From JAEUKA01 sp044228505 (GTDB lineage Bacteria > Myxococcota_A > Polyangia > Palsa-1104 > JAEUJZ01): a stretch of DNA of 64,000 bases. The stretch's first letter is position 1. Every line of letters starts with the position of its first letter. Location: the NCBI GenBank assembly GCA_044228505.1, contig JBGAUT010000008.1:124001-188000 (forward strand), given 5' to 3'. Positions 17,316 through 27,500 of this stretch are shown piece after piece. The position numbers and the translations under genes are program-made. Below the pieces are notes generated by a model. It had not been told where the DNA came from and made no database searches. It worked only from the letters and a program-made list of their open reading frames with translations.

Positions 17316-20300
17316 TACCGATCACTGCGAGTACCTGCTCCAGGTCGCGGATGTGCTCCGCCCGAAGCTGCACCGCGTCGTTTTTCTTTTCGATTACACC
17401 ATCTATCACCAAATTGCGTGTTCCGTAAATCACCGGCCTCTGCTCGGCCAATAGTTGCGGGCTGACAATTACGTTGAGCAACCCACTTTCGTCTTCCAGC
17501 GTCAGGAACATAAATCCTTTGGCGGTCGGAGGACGCTGCCGAATGATGCAGATTCCGGCCACACGTACCTGACTCTTGTGGCTTCTTTGAGACAGTTCAC
17601 CTAGCCGCACTACGCCATAGGACAAAAGCTCGCTTCGAACCAGTGCAAGGGGATGTGGACCGACGGTGACCCCGCTGCCATGAAGGTCGGCTTGCAGCTC
17701 TTCCATCTGTGACATTTCCCGCAAGGGTGAAGGATCTTGCTGTTCCGATTCCGTGATGGACAGTGAGCTACTCCGCTCCCACTTGCTGACTTGCCACATC
17801 GCTTCACGCCGACTCGCCTTGTTTTGCAGAGAGGACAGGGCCCCTAGCTCGGCAAGCTGAGCAATCTCTTCTTGAGACAACGCCCGACAGCGGTTCATCA
17901 GATCCGCGATATCGCCAAACGGCCGTTCGCCTCGCGCCCCAAGGAGTGCTTCTGCCGATGAACGACGCAGCCCACTTACGTAACGCAGACCGAGCCGCAG
18001 CACCTTGGAAACCGGTGGTGTCCGGACTCCGAACGGTGCCGCATGCCACGGACTCCTATCAAACGGAATCACGTTATCGACCGTGTCTGCCGTCCAGTAC
18101 CCGACTTCACGATCAGCACTGTGCTCAATCGAGCATTGCCACTGTGAGGTGTTTACATCGATCGGACGGATGATCACACCTTGCCGCTGGGCATCGCGAA
18201 TCACCGTCGATGGATGATAGAAACCCATTGGCCAAGCATTCAGTAGCGCCGTGTAGAACACCCCCGGATGATGGACTTTTAGGTATGCGCTGGCATAGGT
18301 CAGCCAGGCAAAGCTGATCGCGTGCGACTCTGGAAATCCGTACTGTGCAAAGGCGGTAATGGCTTGCTCGATCTGCTCTGCCGCCTCTTTGCCGATGCCG
18401 CGTTGCTCCATCCCGGTTCGCAGTTTTTCGACGAGAGATCGCATTTTTTTGGTGCCGTGCTTGCTGTCCATGGCGCGCCGAAGCTGATCGGCTAGTCCGC
18501 CACTAAAGCCAGCCGCAACCATCGCCATCCGCATCACCTGTTCTTGAAACAGAGGGATTCCCAACGTCCTCTGGAGGATTGGGATGAGCGAAGGATGAGG
18601 AAAGGAAACCGGCTCTTCATTTGCACAGCGCCGAAGGTACGGATGGACCATCTTACCGACGATCGGTCCGGGTCGAATCAGCCCCACCTGCACCACCAAA
18701 TCGTAGAATTTACTGGGCCGAGTCCGGGGCAGACAAGACATCTGAGCGCGGCTCTCAACCTGAAAAACTCCCACCGTATCAGCGCGGGAAATCATGGCGT
18801 AGACGGCTGGATCATCCTTGGGAAGAGCAGCCATATCAAATGGCTGTCCGTCGTGAAACGGAACCATCTTGGTGGCATCTTCCAGCACGGCCATCATTCC
18901 CAAGCCGAGCAGATCAATCTTCACGATTCCCAAATCGGCGCAGTCGTCTTTGTCCCACTGAATGATCGCTCGTCCGGGCATCGAGGCTGGCTGGATCGGA
19001 ACGATCTCGTCAAGCCGCCCCGCCGCGATGATCATGCCACCGGGATGTTGACCAATGTGGCGCGGGATGTCTTGGATCTCGTCATAGAGTTTGATGAGCT
19101 GCTTGACGTTGGGTTCGCTGGGATCAAGCCCCGCGCTGCGCACGTGCTCGACAAATGGAGTCGGGGCCGCATCGGCGATTCCAGAACCGGTACTGCCAAA
19201 CTCATCACCAAAACGACTCAGCTTTTTGGCAAGCTGGGAAATAGAGTCATCTGAAAAGCCTAATATTTTCCCCAGGTCACGCACCGCACTACGAGCGCGA
19301 TACGTGGTGAACGTCGCGGTGAGTCCGCATCCTGCCGCGCCGTACTTCCGATAGATGTATTGGATCACTTCTTCCCGGCGGCTTCCCGACGGTAAATCGA
19401 GGTCAATGTCGGGCCACTCGCCGCGTTCTTCGGACAAGAATCGCTCGAACAGCAGGTCCATCTTTAGCGGATCGCAGGCGGTGATTCCCAGCGCGTAACA
19501 GACCGCAGAGTTGGCGGCGCTACCTCGACCCTGCACCAGGATTCCGCGACTTCGACAAAACTCGATGAGATCCCACACGATCAGAAAGTAGCCGGTGAGT
19601 CCTAGCTTGCAGATCAGACCCAGCTCGCGCTCGAGCTGATCGCGGGCACGCTGGTCGTACGGACGGAATCGGGTTCCGGCAGCGTCGAACACCACCGCAC
19701 GAAGGAATTCCTCCTGCGTCTCGCCATGCGGAAGCGGATACTGCGGAAAGCGATAGCCGAGTGCATCCAAAGAAAAGCTACATCGACCGGCAATTTCGAC
19801 GGTGTTACGAACCGCTTTCGGCAGATCGGTAAGCAGTTCAGCCATCTCATGTGCGGGCTTTAGGAAGCGCTCTCCGTTCGATAGGAGCCGTCGCCCCGCC
19901 GCCGCCAACTGCACCTTTTCGCGCACGCAGGTCAGCGCATCGAGTAGTAGGAGCTGATCTCGGCCGACCATGCGCACGTCATTGGTCAGCACCAGCGGCA
20001 GATGCTTGTGCTCGGCCATCGCAGTCAGCGCAGCATTGCGACGATCCTCTCGTTCATCCAAGTGAAGCTGAAGCTCGACATACAGGTTCTGGGGACCAAA
20101 GATTCCGCTCAGCGTATCGAGCTTGCGCTCGGCCAAAGCCAGGTCTCCGTGATCGATGAGGCTGCCCACTTTGCCTTCGCCCCCACCGCTCAGCGCGATC
20201 AGGCCGGTGTGATGCGATTCCAAATCGAACAGCGTCAGGCCGCGACCGCCCCGTGCTGCACTGTGCTGCGTCGTCATGAGCCGACACAGGTTGCGGTAGC

Positions 20301-20562
20301 CTTCGACGCTCTCGCACAGAAGACCGAGCGGCGCACCATCGACGATGACCTCTCCACCGAGGATCGGAGTCAGTCCTTCCTGACGTGCTGCTTTGTGGAA
20401 GCGCGGCAAGCCAGAGGCATTTCCAGAATCGATCAGTCCGACGGCACGATATCCCGCTGAGACGGCCGCTTTGGCGAGATCATCGGGGTCCACGGTGCTC
20501 TGCAGAAAGCTGAACCAGCTCTTGCAGCGCAGCTCGACGTAAGGGGACTCTTTGCTACTCAT
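17290..20562 (-). CDS. dnaE2: Error-prone DNA polymerase ImuC (DnaE2)
   Basis: About 1090 residues; start taken at the ATG at 20562 (a GTG one codon earlier is possible). It is a C-family polymerase that copies damaged DNA with ImuA and ImuB. Seen: an N-terminal PHP region, the polymerase core with GRGSAANSAVCYALGIT, the catalytic acidic motif PDIDLDLPSG, the FQEQVMRMAM and GFPESHAISFAWLTYASAYLK blocks, a helix-hairpin-helix region, and a C-terminal OB fold (VRVAGICIIRQRPP...GFMFLTLEDESG). The PHP metal ligands are lost: the usual HxH after the first strand reads RCK, and the TDH motif reads IDS, so proofreading by PHP is unlikely. It is the last gene of imuA-imuB-dnaE2. Confidence 0.95.
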   Translation of the reverse strand: MSSKESPYVELRCKSWFSFLQSTVDPDDLAKAAVSAGYRAVGLIDSGNASGLPRFHKAARQEGLTPILGGEVIVDGAPLGLLCESVEGYRNLCRLMTTQHSAARGGRGLTLFDLESHHTGLIALSGGGEGKVGSLIDHGDLALAERKLDTLSGIFGPQNLYVELQLHLDEREDRRNAALTAMAEHKHLPLVLTNDVRMVGRDQLLLLDALTCVREKVQLAAAGRRLLSNGERFLKPAHEMAELLTDLPKAVRNTVEIAGRCSFSLDALGYRFPQYPLPHGETQEEFLRAVVFDAAGTRFRPYDQRARDQLERELGLICKLGLTGYFLIVWDLIEFCRSRGILVQGRGSAANSAVCYALGITACDPLKMDLLFERFLSEERGEWPDIDLDLPSGSRREEVIQYIYRKYGAAGCGLTATFTTYRARSAVRDLGKILGFSDDSISQLAKKLSRFGDEFGSTGSGIADAAPTPFVEHVRSAGLDPSEPNVKQLIKLYDEIQDIPRHIGQHPGGMIIAAGRLDEIVPIQPASMPGRAIIQWDKDDCADLGIVKIDLLGLGMMAVLEDATKMVPFHDGQPFDMAALPKDDPAVYAMISRADTVGVFQVESRAQMSCLPRTRPSKFYDLVVQVGLIRPGPIVGKMVHPYLRRCANEEPVSFPHPSLIPILQRTLGIPLFQEQVMRMAMVAAGFSGGLADQLRRAMDSKHGTKKMRSLVEKLRTGMEQRGIGKEAAEQIEQAITAFAQYGFPESHAISFAWLTYASAYLKVHHPGVFYTALLNAWPMGFYHPSTVIRDAQRQGVIIRPIDVNTSQWQCSIEHSADREVGYWTADTVDNVIPFDRSPWHAAPFGVRTPPVSKVLRLGLRYVSGLRRSSAEALLGARGERPFGDIADLMNRCRALSQEEIAQLAELGALSSLQNKASRREAMWQVSKWERSSSLSITESEQQDPSPLREMSQMEELQADLHGSGVTVGPHPLALVRSELLSYGVVRLGELSQRSHKSQVRVAGICIIRQRPPTAKGFMFLTLEDESGLLNVIVSPQLLAEQRPVIYGTRNLVIDGVIEKKNDAVQLRAEHIRDLEQVLAVIGRKNATQSD

Positions 20563-20578
20563 CACTCACCCACCATCG

Positions 20579-22066
20579 TTAGTCGTAGCGTGCGTCGAGG
20601 AACCAGTTGCCCTCGTCGCGATCGAAGAAAAGTCGCAGCGCCTCGCCCCCCGGTAGCTCGACATCGTAGTAGTCGCGCAGGCCTTCATTTCCGACGCTGC
20701 CACGAATGCGATAGGGACCACCGGCTCGCAGCACCGGCCCACTCAGCCCGTCACTGTGTAGATGTGTCAGTCGAGCGCCGTTCATCCGCACCGTGGCCGC
20801 TCGTGGTGGTCGCAGCATGTGAAGAGCCATTCGGTGCTGTGGGTCTGACACGACGGCCTCGTCTCGATCGCGGCTCGACGGCAGCTTGAGCGGCACCACC
20901 TCACACAGACCCGGAAGGTGCGAATCCATCGCCGATGCCTGACCGACGCGACCCTCTCCGCACAGTGCTTGCAGTCGACCGAGCAGCGTCATCAGTCGCT
21001 CGGGCAATAGCTGCTCGCCGTCGAACAAGCCAAGCTGCAGCGAACGCGGACGCTGCGCCACCGTCCGCACCGAGAGCCCACGCACCGCCATCTCCGGAGG
21101 ATGGGCCGACAGCGACAACCGCAAAAGCTCGGTCAGCGTCGCCACTTCACGAGTCGGCGTCGCCACCTTGACCTCGACACGCTGAACGCCCTGCGGCTTT
21201 TGCAAAAGCTCGACGGTAAAGTCGCCGCAAGCCAGGCTCATCGCCTTCAGCCTCGCCATCATCCGGTCGGCCAGTCCACGCAGCAAAAACAGCAGTGGCT
21301 CTAGGTTGTGCTCTGGTTCATCGAGATCGATCGATTCGCGGATCTCGACCGGCGGTGTCGTCGGTTGCAGCGGTGAGTCATCCTCCCCCGCCGCCAGTCG
21401 GTGCAGCCGCAGCCCATCCTTACCCAACCGCGCCGGCAGCTTGGTCCGAGGGAGCGCGATAAAGTCCCCAAGCGTCCGAAGTCCAAAGCGTGACAGCAAA
21501 AGTGACTGCGCAGCGGTCAAGGGCAGTACCGACAGCGGCAACGCTCGCAGATACAGTTTTTCTTCCCCGGGAGCGACCACCGTCACATCTATGCGAGCCC
21601 GAGCAATCAGCTTCGCCGTCGCGGCATGGCTGGCAATCGCCACCCGTCCGTGCAACCGCACTGACTCGGATTGAATCAGCAACGCCTTCCCGAGCATTGT
21701 TTCGTCGGGAAACAGCTTCGCCATATCGCCGACCCCGAGCAGTGCATAGCCATCGCCACACTCGACGCTCGGAGAAAACGCTGAAGCCACGTCGTACAGC
21801 GCATCTCGCGCCGCCTGCCGATTGGCTTCACTGAGCACCTGCACCTGTAGCTCACCACACACTGCCCGCGCTTGAGCCACCGTCTGCCCGACCCGCACGC
21901 CCATCTGCCGCACCGGTAGCGTTGCCCCTAGCACCACCGAGGTTGGCAACAGCCCATCGCTGACCACCAGCTTCTGCGACCGCAATTCGGGCCGTACCCG
22001 TAGCAGCGCTTGGAGTGTCCACGATGGAATCCACAGACAGGCAACTCGCTCGCAGGTCAGTGACAT
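20579..22066 (-). CDS. imuB: ImuB, Y-family polymerase-like mutasome adaptor
   Basis: 495 residues from the ATG at 22066, which follows an AGAGG ribosome site 11 bp after the imuA stop. The frame is open further up, but that part overlaps imuA. It opens with VACLWIPSWTLQALLR, where active Y-family enzymes have a DxD/metal motif, so as in other ImuB proteins the polymerase site is dead. The Y-family fold continues with SPSVECGDGYALLGVGDMAKLFPDE and the little-finger region. ImuB is known as the hub linking ImuC to the beta clamp and ImuA. A clamp-binding motif is plausible in RSLQLGLFDGEQLLP. It acts in SOS-induced mutagenesis. Confidence 0.93.
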   Translation of the reverse strand: MSLTCERVACLWIPSWTLQALLRVRPELRSQKLVVSDGLLPTSVVLGATLPVRQMGVRVGQTVAQARAVCGELQVQVLSEANRQAARDALYDVASAFSPSVECGDGYALLGVGDMAKLFPDETMLGKALLIQSESVRLHGRVAIASHAATAKLIARARIDVTVVAPGEEKLYLRALPLSVLPLTAAQSLLLSRFGLRTLGDFIALPRTKLPARLGKDGLRLHRLAAGEDDSPLQPTTPPVEIRESIDLDEPEHNLEPLLFLLRGLADRMMARLKAMSLACGDFTVELLQKPQGVQRVEVKVATPTREVATLTELLRLSLSAHPPEMAVRGLSVRTVAQRPRSLQLGLFDGEQLLPERLMTLLGRLQALCGEGRVGQASAMDSHLPGLCEVVPLKLPSSRDRDEAVVSDPQHRMALHMLRPPRAATVRMNGARLTHLHSDGLSGPVLRAGGPYRIRGSVGNEGLRDYYDVELPGGEALRLFFDRDEGNWFLDARYD

Positions 22067-22077
22067 CACTTGGACCT

Positions 22078-22818
22078 CTATTTGCTCAAGCACCACGACT
22101 GAACATCGCCGGGTGCGCCCAGTCGGCTCCGCGTCACTTCGATACGGGCCTGCCTTTGCAAGATCTGCTGTCGTCCACCCGGTGACTGCTTCCAGCGAAC
22201 ACCTTCGTCGTGAAGACCGAGCGTCGCGACGGCAAAGCTCTGCGCCAAGGGTCTGTCGCAACAGACCAGTACAGCCGCCTTGGCCCGCTGCGCTCGTTGG
22301 GTGAGTCGCGACCACAAGGCCGCCCGTACGGCTTGCTGCGGATCTTTGGTTTCGACTAGGTAAAGCACGACCAGAGAAATGCCTCCGGCCCCCAGCACCA
22401 TATCTGCTGCCCGCAAGGCTTCATTACCATTTTTTACCCTTGCCCACAGCATTCGCCGCAGATCTACACCTTGCTCGGCAGCACCGCAGGGATCGAGGGC
22501 ATCGGCACCATCAATGAGCGCCGTCAGCTCTCGTCTCTGGGTCGCTTGAGCCAACACCGCCAGCGCCAGCGCCAGCCGTCCGACTCTGCCCACTGCCTCG
22601 ACAATTTGACCGCGTGGCAGCCCGCCGGCCAGGGCTTGATCGATCACCGAAACACCCGTGGGTAGCGGTGGTTCCGTGGTTTCGTGCAGCTCGTTGCGAC
22701 AGGCCTTCCGAAGCTGCGCGATCGCCACTTGGCGCTGTAGCGCGACGTCGGGGTCCATCGACAAGCTGCGGATGAGGGCCGGTTCTGGCGATTCGATCCG
22801 CGCCGAACTGCTAAACAT
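22078..22818 (-). CDS. imuA: ImuA, RecA-like mutasome protein
   Basis: 246 residues of the ImuA/SulA-like RecA-fold family. The start of the RecA-like domain is PLPTGVSVIDQALAGGLPRGQIVEAVG, which lacks a good Walker A lysine, as is common in ImuA. The following strands LTALIDGADALDPCGA, MVLGAGGISLVVLYLVE and KAAVLVCCDRPLAQSFA fit the family. It starts the imuA-imuB-dnaE2 operon. A LexA-type box overlaps the ATG at 22818. If transcription starts close to this box, an internal Met at residue 21 (22758) is an alternative start, although it has no ribosome site either. Confidence 0.88.
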   Translation of the reverse strand: MFSSSARIESPEPALIRSLSMDPDVALQRQVAIAQLRKACRNELHETTEPPLPTGVSVIDQALAGGLPRGQIVEAVGRVGRLALALAVLAQATQRRELTALIDGADALDPCGAAEQGVDLRRMLWARVKNGNEALRAADMVLGAGGISLVVLYLVETKDPQQAVRAALWSRLTQRAQRAKAAVLVCCDRPLAQSFAVATLGLHDEGVRWKQSPGGRQQILQRQARIEVTRSRLGAPGDVQSWCLSK

Positions 22819-22849
22819 GCGTTCAGGCTATGAGGATCAGATGTTCAGG
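22811..22849. promoter_or_regulatory. LexA operator: perfect box plus second partial box at imuA
   Basis: CTAAACATGCGTTCAGG at 22811-22827 matches every position of the M. xanthus LexA consensus CTRHAMRYBYGTTCAGS, as I know it from the literature. A second GTTCAGG begins 22 bp further at 22843 with a weaker left half. On the imuA strand a TTGACC-17 bp-TAGCCT promoter-like pair (about 22825-22853) lies between and over the boxes, so LexA bound here would block imuA transcription. Confidence 0.75.
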
Positions 22850-23010
22850 TCAACAAGTTTGGGAAGATTTTACCCAAATATGGTTTTTAGAGGAAAAACG
22901 ACTCGAAAAAATTCGCTCCAGTAGTAGCAGTTGCGCTCGGCACTGCCGAAAATTCGAGGCAGCGCACGCTCTTCGTGAGCGGTCGCACCAATCAAATGGG
23001 GGACTCATCC

Positions 23011-24546
23011 ATGAGTGAAACACACGTGGGGTGGCGGCTGGCTGTGGCGGGATCGGTTGTGACGGTAGCGACGACGCTGCTCCTGGCTTGCAAACCGAGC
23101 GGAAGTGCAGACATGGCGGATCTGGGCTCGCAAATGGACCTGCCGGAAGTCGACGCGACCCCGATCGAACAAATCCAGCTTGGCAGCATCTCTCCCGGCA
23201 GCGGCGGCACGGCAGGCGGCACGACCTTGACGCTCACCGGCAGCGGCTTTCGCAGCGGCGCAGTGGTTCGGGTCGGTGGCACGATCGCATCAAGCATCCA
23301 GGTCAGCGCGGACGGCACCACCATCACCTGCACCACCCCAGCGCGCCGAGGCAAACCGGGCCTCGTCGATGTCCTCGTCACCAACCCAAGCGGGCTGTCT
23401 GCCACCCAAAACCAGTCGTTCCGCTACTTCTTGAGCACCCTGGCCTACGATGTCCCGACAGCACTCACCGGCACCGACATCGGACCGCGCAGCGTGGGCG
23501 TGGCCGATCTCAACAAGGATGGTTTTCCCGAGATCATCGTGGTTTTTCAGACGAACAGCACCGTACAAGTCCACAAAAACAGCGGCAGCGGCGCTTTCGG
23601 CGTGTCCGTCAGTCGCACCGTCGCAAGCTCACCATTGGGGCTGGTCATCGCGGATCTCGATGGCAACGGCAACCTCGATGTGGCGACGGCCAGCGCGGGA
23701 GCCAGCATGGTGAGCGTGCTCCTTGGGGATGGACTGGGCTCGGTGGCGACCGCCGTGAACTCGCCGACAGGAGGTGGCCAGCCGGTGTCGCTGATTGCTC
23801 TCGATGCAAATGGCGATGGCAGCCTCGACCTACTGACCGCAAACAGCGCCGCTGCCACAAGCGGTAACCTCGGGCTGCTGCTTGGAAACAAAACCGCCGC
23901 GTTCACACTCGGCTCGGCAATCGGCACCGCTGCGGCAACGCTGATTGGACTCACCGCCACCGACCTCGACGGCAATGGCAAAGTGGATGCGGTCGGCGTG
24001 CATCGGCTCAACCAGCTCGGCGTAAGCAATGTCTCGGTACTGCAAAACCGAGGTGTGGCAACAGCTCCACTGTTTGCGCTCACTTCCGCCAAGACCAATC
24101 AGATCAATCCCAATGCCGTGGGGAGTGGCGATTTCAACCGCGATGGACTTGGCGATGTGGTGGTCACCAATGACGTCGCTGCCACCGGAAAGCTGACGTA
24201 TCTGCAAGGAGCATCAGGAGCGCAGCTTGGCGACGCAGGTGCAGCCGGTAGCTATGACCTCGATGGCACGCCGACCGCGCTCGCTGTGGCGGATCTCGAT
24301 GGAGACGGATTCTTGGACGTAATCGTCGCCAACACCTCGGGCGTGTCGGGCAACCTGAGCCTGTTCCGAGGCAAGGGCAACGGAAGCTTCCAGAACTCCC
24401 AACGGGTCGATTTTCCGGGGGTCATTCGTCCGGCGGGCATCGCGGTCGGCGATGTGGATCAAGATGGAATTTTGGATCTCGTCGTGTCCGATCAACCGTC
24501 CGTGGGCGCGGGCTCGGTGGTCATTCGGCGCGGTATCGGCATGTAA
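23011..24546 (+). CDS. FG-GAP/VCBS-repeat lipoprotein with IPT/TIG domain
   Basis: 511 residues from the ATG at 23011, preceded by GGGGGA eight bases upstream (in-frame starts at 22975 and 22996 are less likely). Lipobox LLLAC with Cys27. Residues about 45-130 form an IPT/TIG immunoglobulin-like domain (ISPGSGGTAGGTTLTLTGSGF). The remainder is an integrin-like beta-propeller with at least seven Ca-binding loops of the type DLNKDGFPE, DLDGNGNLD, DANGDGSLD, DFNRDGLGD, DLDGDGFLD and DVDQDGILD. It is probably displayed on the cell surface, where such proteins bind ligands or matrix. No enzyme domain is present. Confidence 0.85.
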   Translation: MSETHVGWRLAVAGSVVTVATTLLLACKPSGSADMADLGSQMDLPEVDATPIEQIQLGSISPGSGGTAGGTTLTLTGSGFRSGAVVRVGGTIASSIQVSADGTTITCTTPARRGKPGLVDVLVTNPSGLSATQNQSFRYFLSTLAYDVPTALTGTDIGPRSVGVADLNKDGFPEIIVVFQTNSTVQVHKNSGSGAFGVSVSRTVASSPLGLVIADLDGNGNLDVATASAGASMVSVLLGDGLGSVATAVNSPTGGGQPVSLIALDANGDGSLDLLTANSAAATSGNLGLLLGNKTAAFTLGSAIGTAAATLIGLTATDLDGNGKVDAVGVHRLNQLGVSNVSVLQNRGVATAPLFALTSAKTNQINPNAVGSGDFNRDGLGDVVVTNDVAATGKLTYLQGASGAQLGDAGAAGSYDLDGTPTALAVADLDGDGFLDVIVANTSGVSGNLSLFRGKGNGSFQNSQRVDFPGVIRPAGIAVGDVDQDGILDLVVSDQPSVGAGSVVIRRGIGM

Positions 24547-24573
24547 CCGCGATGGACGATGACCCAGGCCGCG

Positions 24574-27500
24574 CTACTTGAGAGTCTTTAGCACCGTCTC
24601 AATCCACGAAAACGCCGCGCCTCGTACCTCGGGGAACTGGGTGGCAATCAAGCTGAGCAGCGGCAGCACACCGTAGATCACCACCTGCGAGATAAAAGCG
24701 CGATCCCAGGTCAGCTTGCCGGGCTGGCTCTTGGCGATGCGCGACAGCACCTCATCGCGGTTCATCTGCGCCAGCACATACAGCGTCGTTGGTCCCGTCA
24801 CCACCAGCAGCATGGTGGAGAGCAGCACCATATAGCGTTGCGGCTGAAACGGATACGAGATGAGCGCAAGGAGCAGCAAAACAAATCCGACGGTGACGTT
24901 GAGGAGCCCATTGCGCAGATGCGGAAACAGTCGGTTGATGTAGCTGACCACTTGAATCGCCAAAAAGTCCTCGGCGAGCCGCAGCCACAGGTGAAGCGTG
25001 TCGGGCACCAGGTGCTGATAGACCTCTGCAGTGCTCTGATCGGGGGAAGGACGGACCCCGAGCACCGTCTCTCCCGGCTTCCCCGCAAGAAGCGCTCCCG
25101 GCAAAGGTCGAGCCCGCCACGCTCGCTTGAGGATCTTCGTCAGCAGTCGCGAGGCCCGCACCACCTGAGCATCCGCCACCTCCACCGATACTGGCGTGCT
25201 ACTGCTCAGCGTCATCTCCTTTTCCAGATCGGGCTGCAGCTCGCGCAACTTCTGCATCAGCAGCTTGATCTGTTCGATGTCATCGACTGTCGACAGCGGC
25301 CGCAAGTCTCGATCCAAATCGAGCTGGTTCATGTGATTGACGAGCAATCGAAAGTGCTCTTGCGCCGCCTCGCGACGGGTCAGCTCTGGGAGATCTTCCA
25401 AGAACAGCGCTCCGAGGGTGCGAATGAACTTGTGCGGCAATCGCTCCAGCGCCTGCGCCAGTGGGTGATGTCCCAGATGATGCAAGAAGTCGCGAAACAC
25501 CGACCACAACCGCACAAATCGATAAAACACAAAGCCCAGCGTCGTCACTTGCAGCGCAATCAGGAACCGAAACAACAGGTTCATCGGCGCAATCTCCAGC
25601 GACACCAGCTCGGACAGCATCGTCACCGCTTGCAGCAGCGCGAGCAGAAGCCCAGCGAGTAACTGCCACATCGATGGACTGCCAAGCCGGGCCGCGATCT
25701 CCGAGATTTTTTGACGAAGCCCACGATCGTCCTCCAGCTCCTCCAACAGATCGAGATACACCGTCGCTAGCTTTTCGAGCAGCCGAATCCGCTGTAGCTC
25801 ACAGTAGCCAAAGAGCTGGACTCCGCAGCCGAGCAGCATCAGCGGCACCATCGAAGACAGTCCAAATGCTGGCTGCGCACTACGCCGCAGAAACAGCAGG
25901 TGGTTGAAGTCGATTTGCAGGTAGTTCACAAACGCGACAAACAGAAAAAAGACCGCAGTGGTCAGCCCGGATAGCAGCAGCGCGACTCCGGCAACTCCGA
26001 TCCGGCGAGTCCGCGTAGAAATCGCCTGCCAAAGCGACTGAAAGCTGTCATGCAGCCGCTTACGCCAGCTCGGAAACAGGTAATGAAGCGCAGCGTCGAT
26101 GGCAGTAATCGTAAAGGAGAGCTGCACCACCACCCCAAACAGCGCGATGCACAGCACCTTCCACGACAGGTTTTGGTACACCCCAATGTGACCGGAGTGA
26201 TACCACAACCGGACCCACATAGAGAGCCGTTTCTCGTCGAGAAACTCATCAAGATTGCCATCGCGAAGCTGCATAAAGTGCGCAGTGTTCAACGCAAAGT
26301 AGGCAATCCAGGCCGGCACAAACAAACACAGAATGAACAGCGGCTGGCGCGCCGACTCTTGCTCAGCCAGCTCGTCGTCGAGCAGCGAGCGCACAATGCT
26401 ACTCCGCCGAAAGATCTTGAGCAGAGAAAATACAAACGGGGGCTCCGGTTCGGGATAGTAGTAATGCCAGAAATATCCGACGACAAACCACAGTCCGATC
26501 CCGCCAAGGAGCAGCATCAGCAGGCTCAGCGTGCCTTGCTGATACGGAGAGTAGTGATACTCAAACTGTGCGCGATGCACCGTCGGGTTTTCGTAGACGT
26601 AGCCGCCCGACTCATAGTCCTTGATAAACGCGAGCGGAAACAGGGTGTCATTGCCGACAGCGCTCACCCAGATTGCGGGACGACTGCGCGGCTTGTCGAC
26701 GCCGGGTGCCGCCTGCGAATACTCGATAAGCTGCTCCGGATAACCAAGCAGCGCGACGGTGGCGTTGTACACACCTTGATCGGCATCGCTGGCAAACTGG
26801 AGTCGATGACGCAGCCCTCGGAACGGATAGCTCCACTGCTGGTTGCGGGTAAACAGCGGATAGGGCGACACCACCAGCATTCCCTTGAGGTAGGGACGCG
26901 CCTCGGGATGGGTAAACAGAATGTCGCTCTCGAACGTAAACAGCACGACATCAGGGCTGTAAGCGCGAATCTGCCGGGCCAAAAAGAGCTTGTCTTGCAC
27001 GTCGGTGGCGATGATTCCGACATAGCGAATCTTTTCGGCGTAAATCGTGGTCAGGATATGAGCGAGCGAGCGCTCCGCCGCAGAGACCGTGCGCTGAGAC
27101 AGCGTCGGCATGATGTCGGTGCGTGGGCTGTCATCGAGGATGGTAGGTAGTGGTCGAGTCGTCGGGGACGGCAGAAACTCGGGCAGCCCGCTCGCTTCGT
27201 TGCGAGTACCGCTTGGCGAGCTCTTGGACTCCGTGTTGTGAAGACGCGCAATGTGTAGCGGTACCGGTAGCGTCAGGCGGGGCCGGTGCGGACGCTTACA
27301 ATGACTGCTTTTGTGAACGGGCCGCGCTGGAAAGACGCGAGGATTGCTGGGCGGAAGACCTTGGCTCTGATCAGCGTTGGCGGCAATCACGGCTTGGCCA
27401 TATCCCGTCGAGGACTCGGTGATCAGCGCCACATCATGCTCATCGGCTCCGAGTGTTTCGGTGAGATAACAGAAGAACTCGGTCTGGAGCGCTTCGTCCG

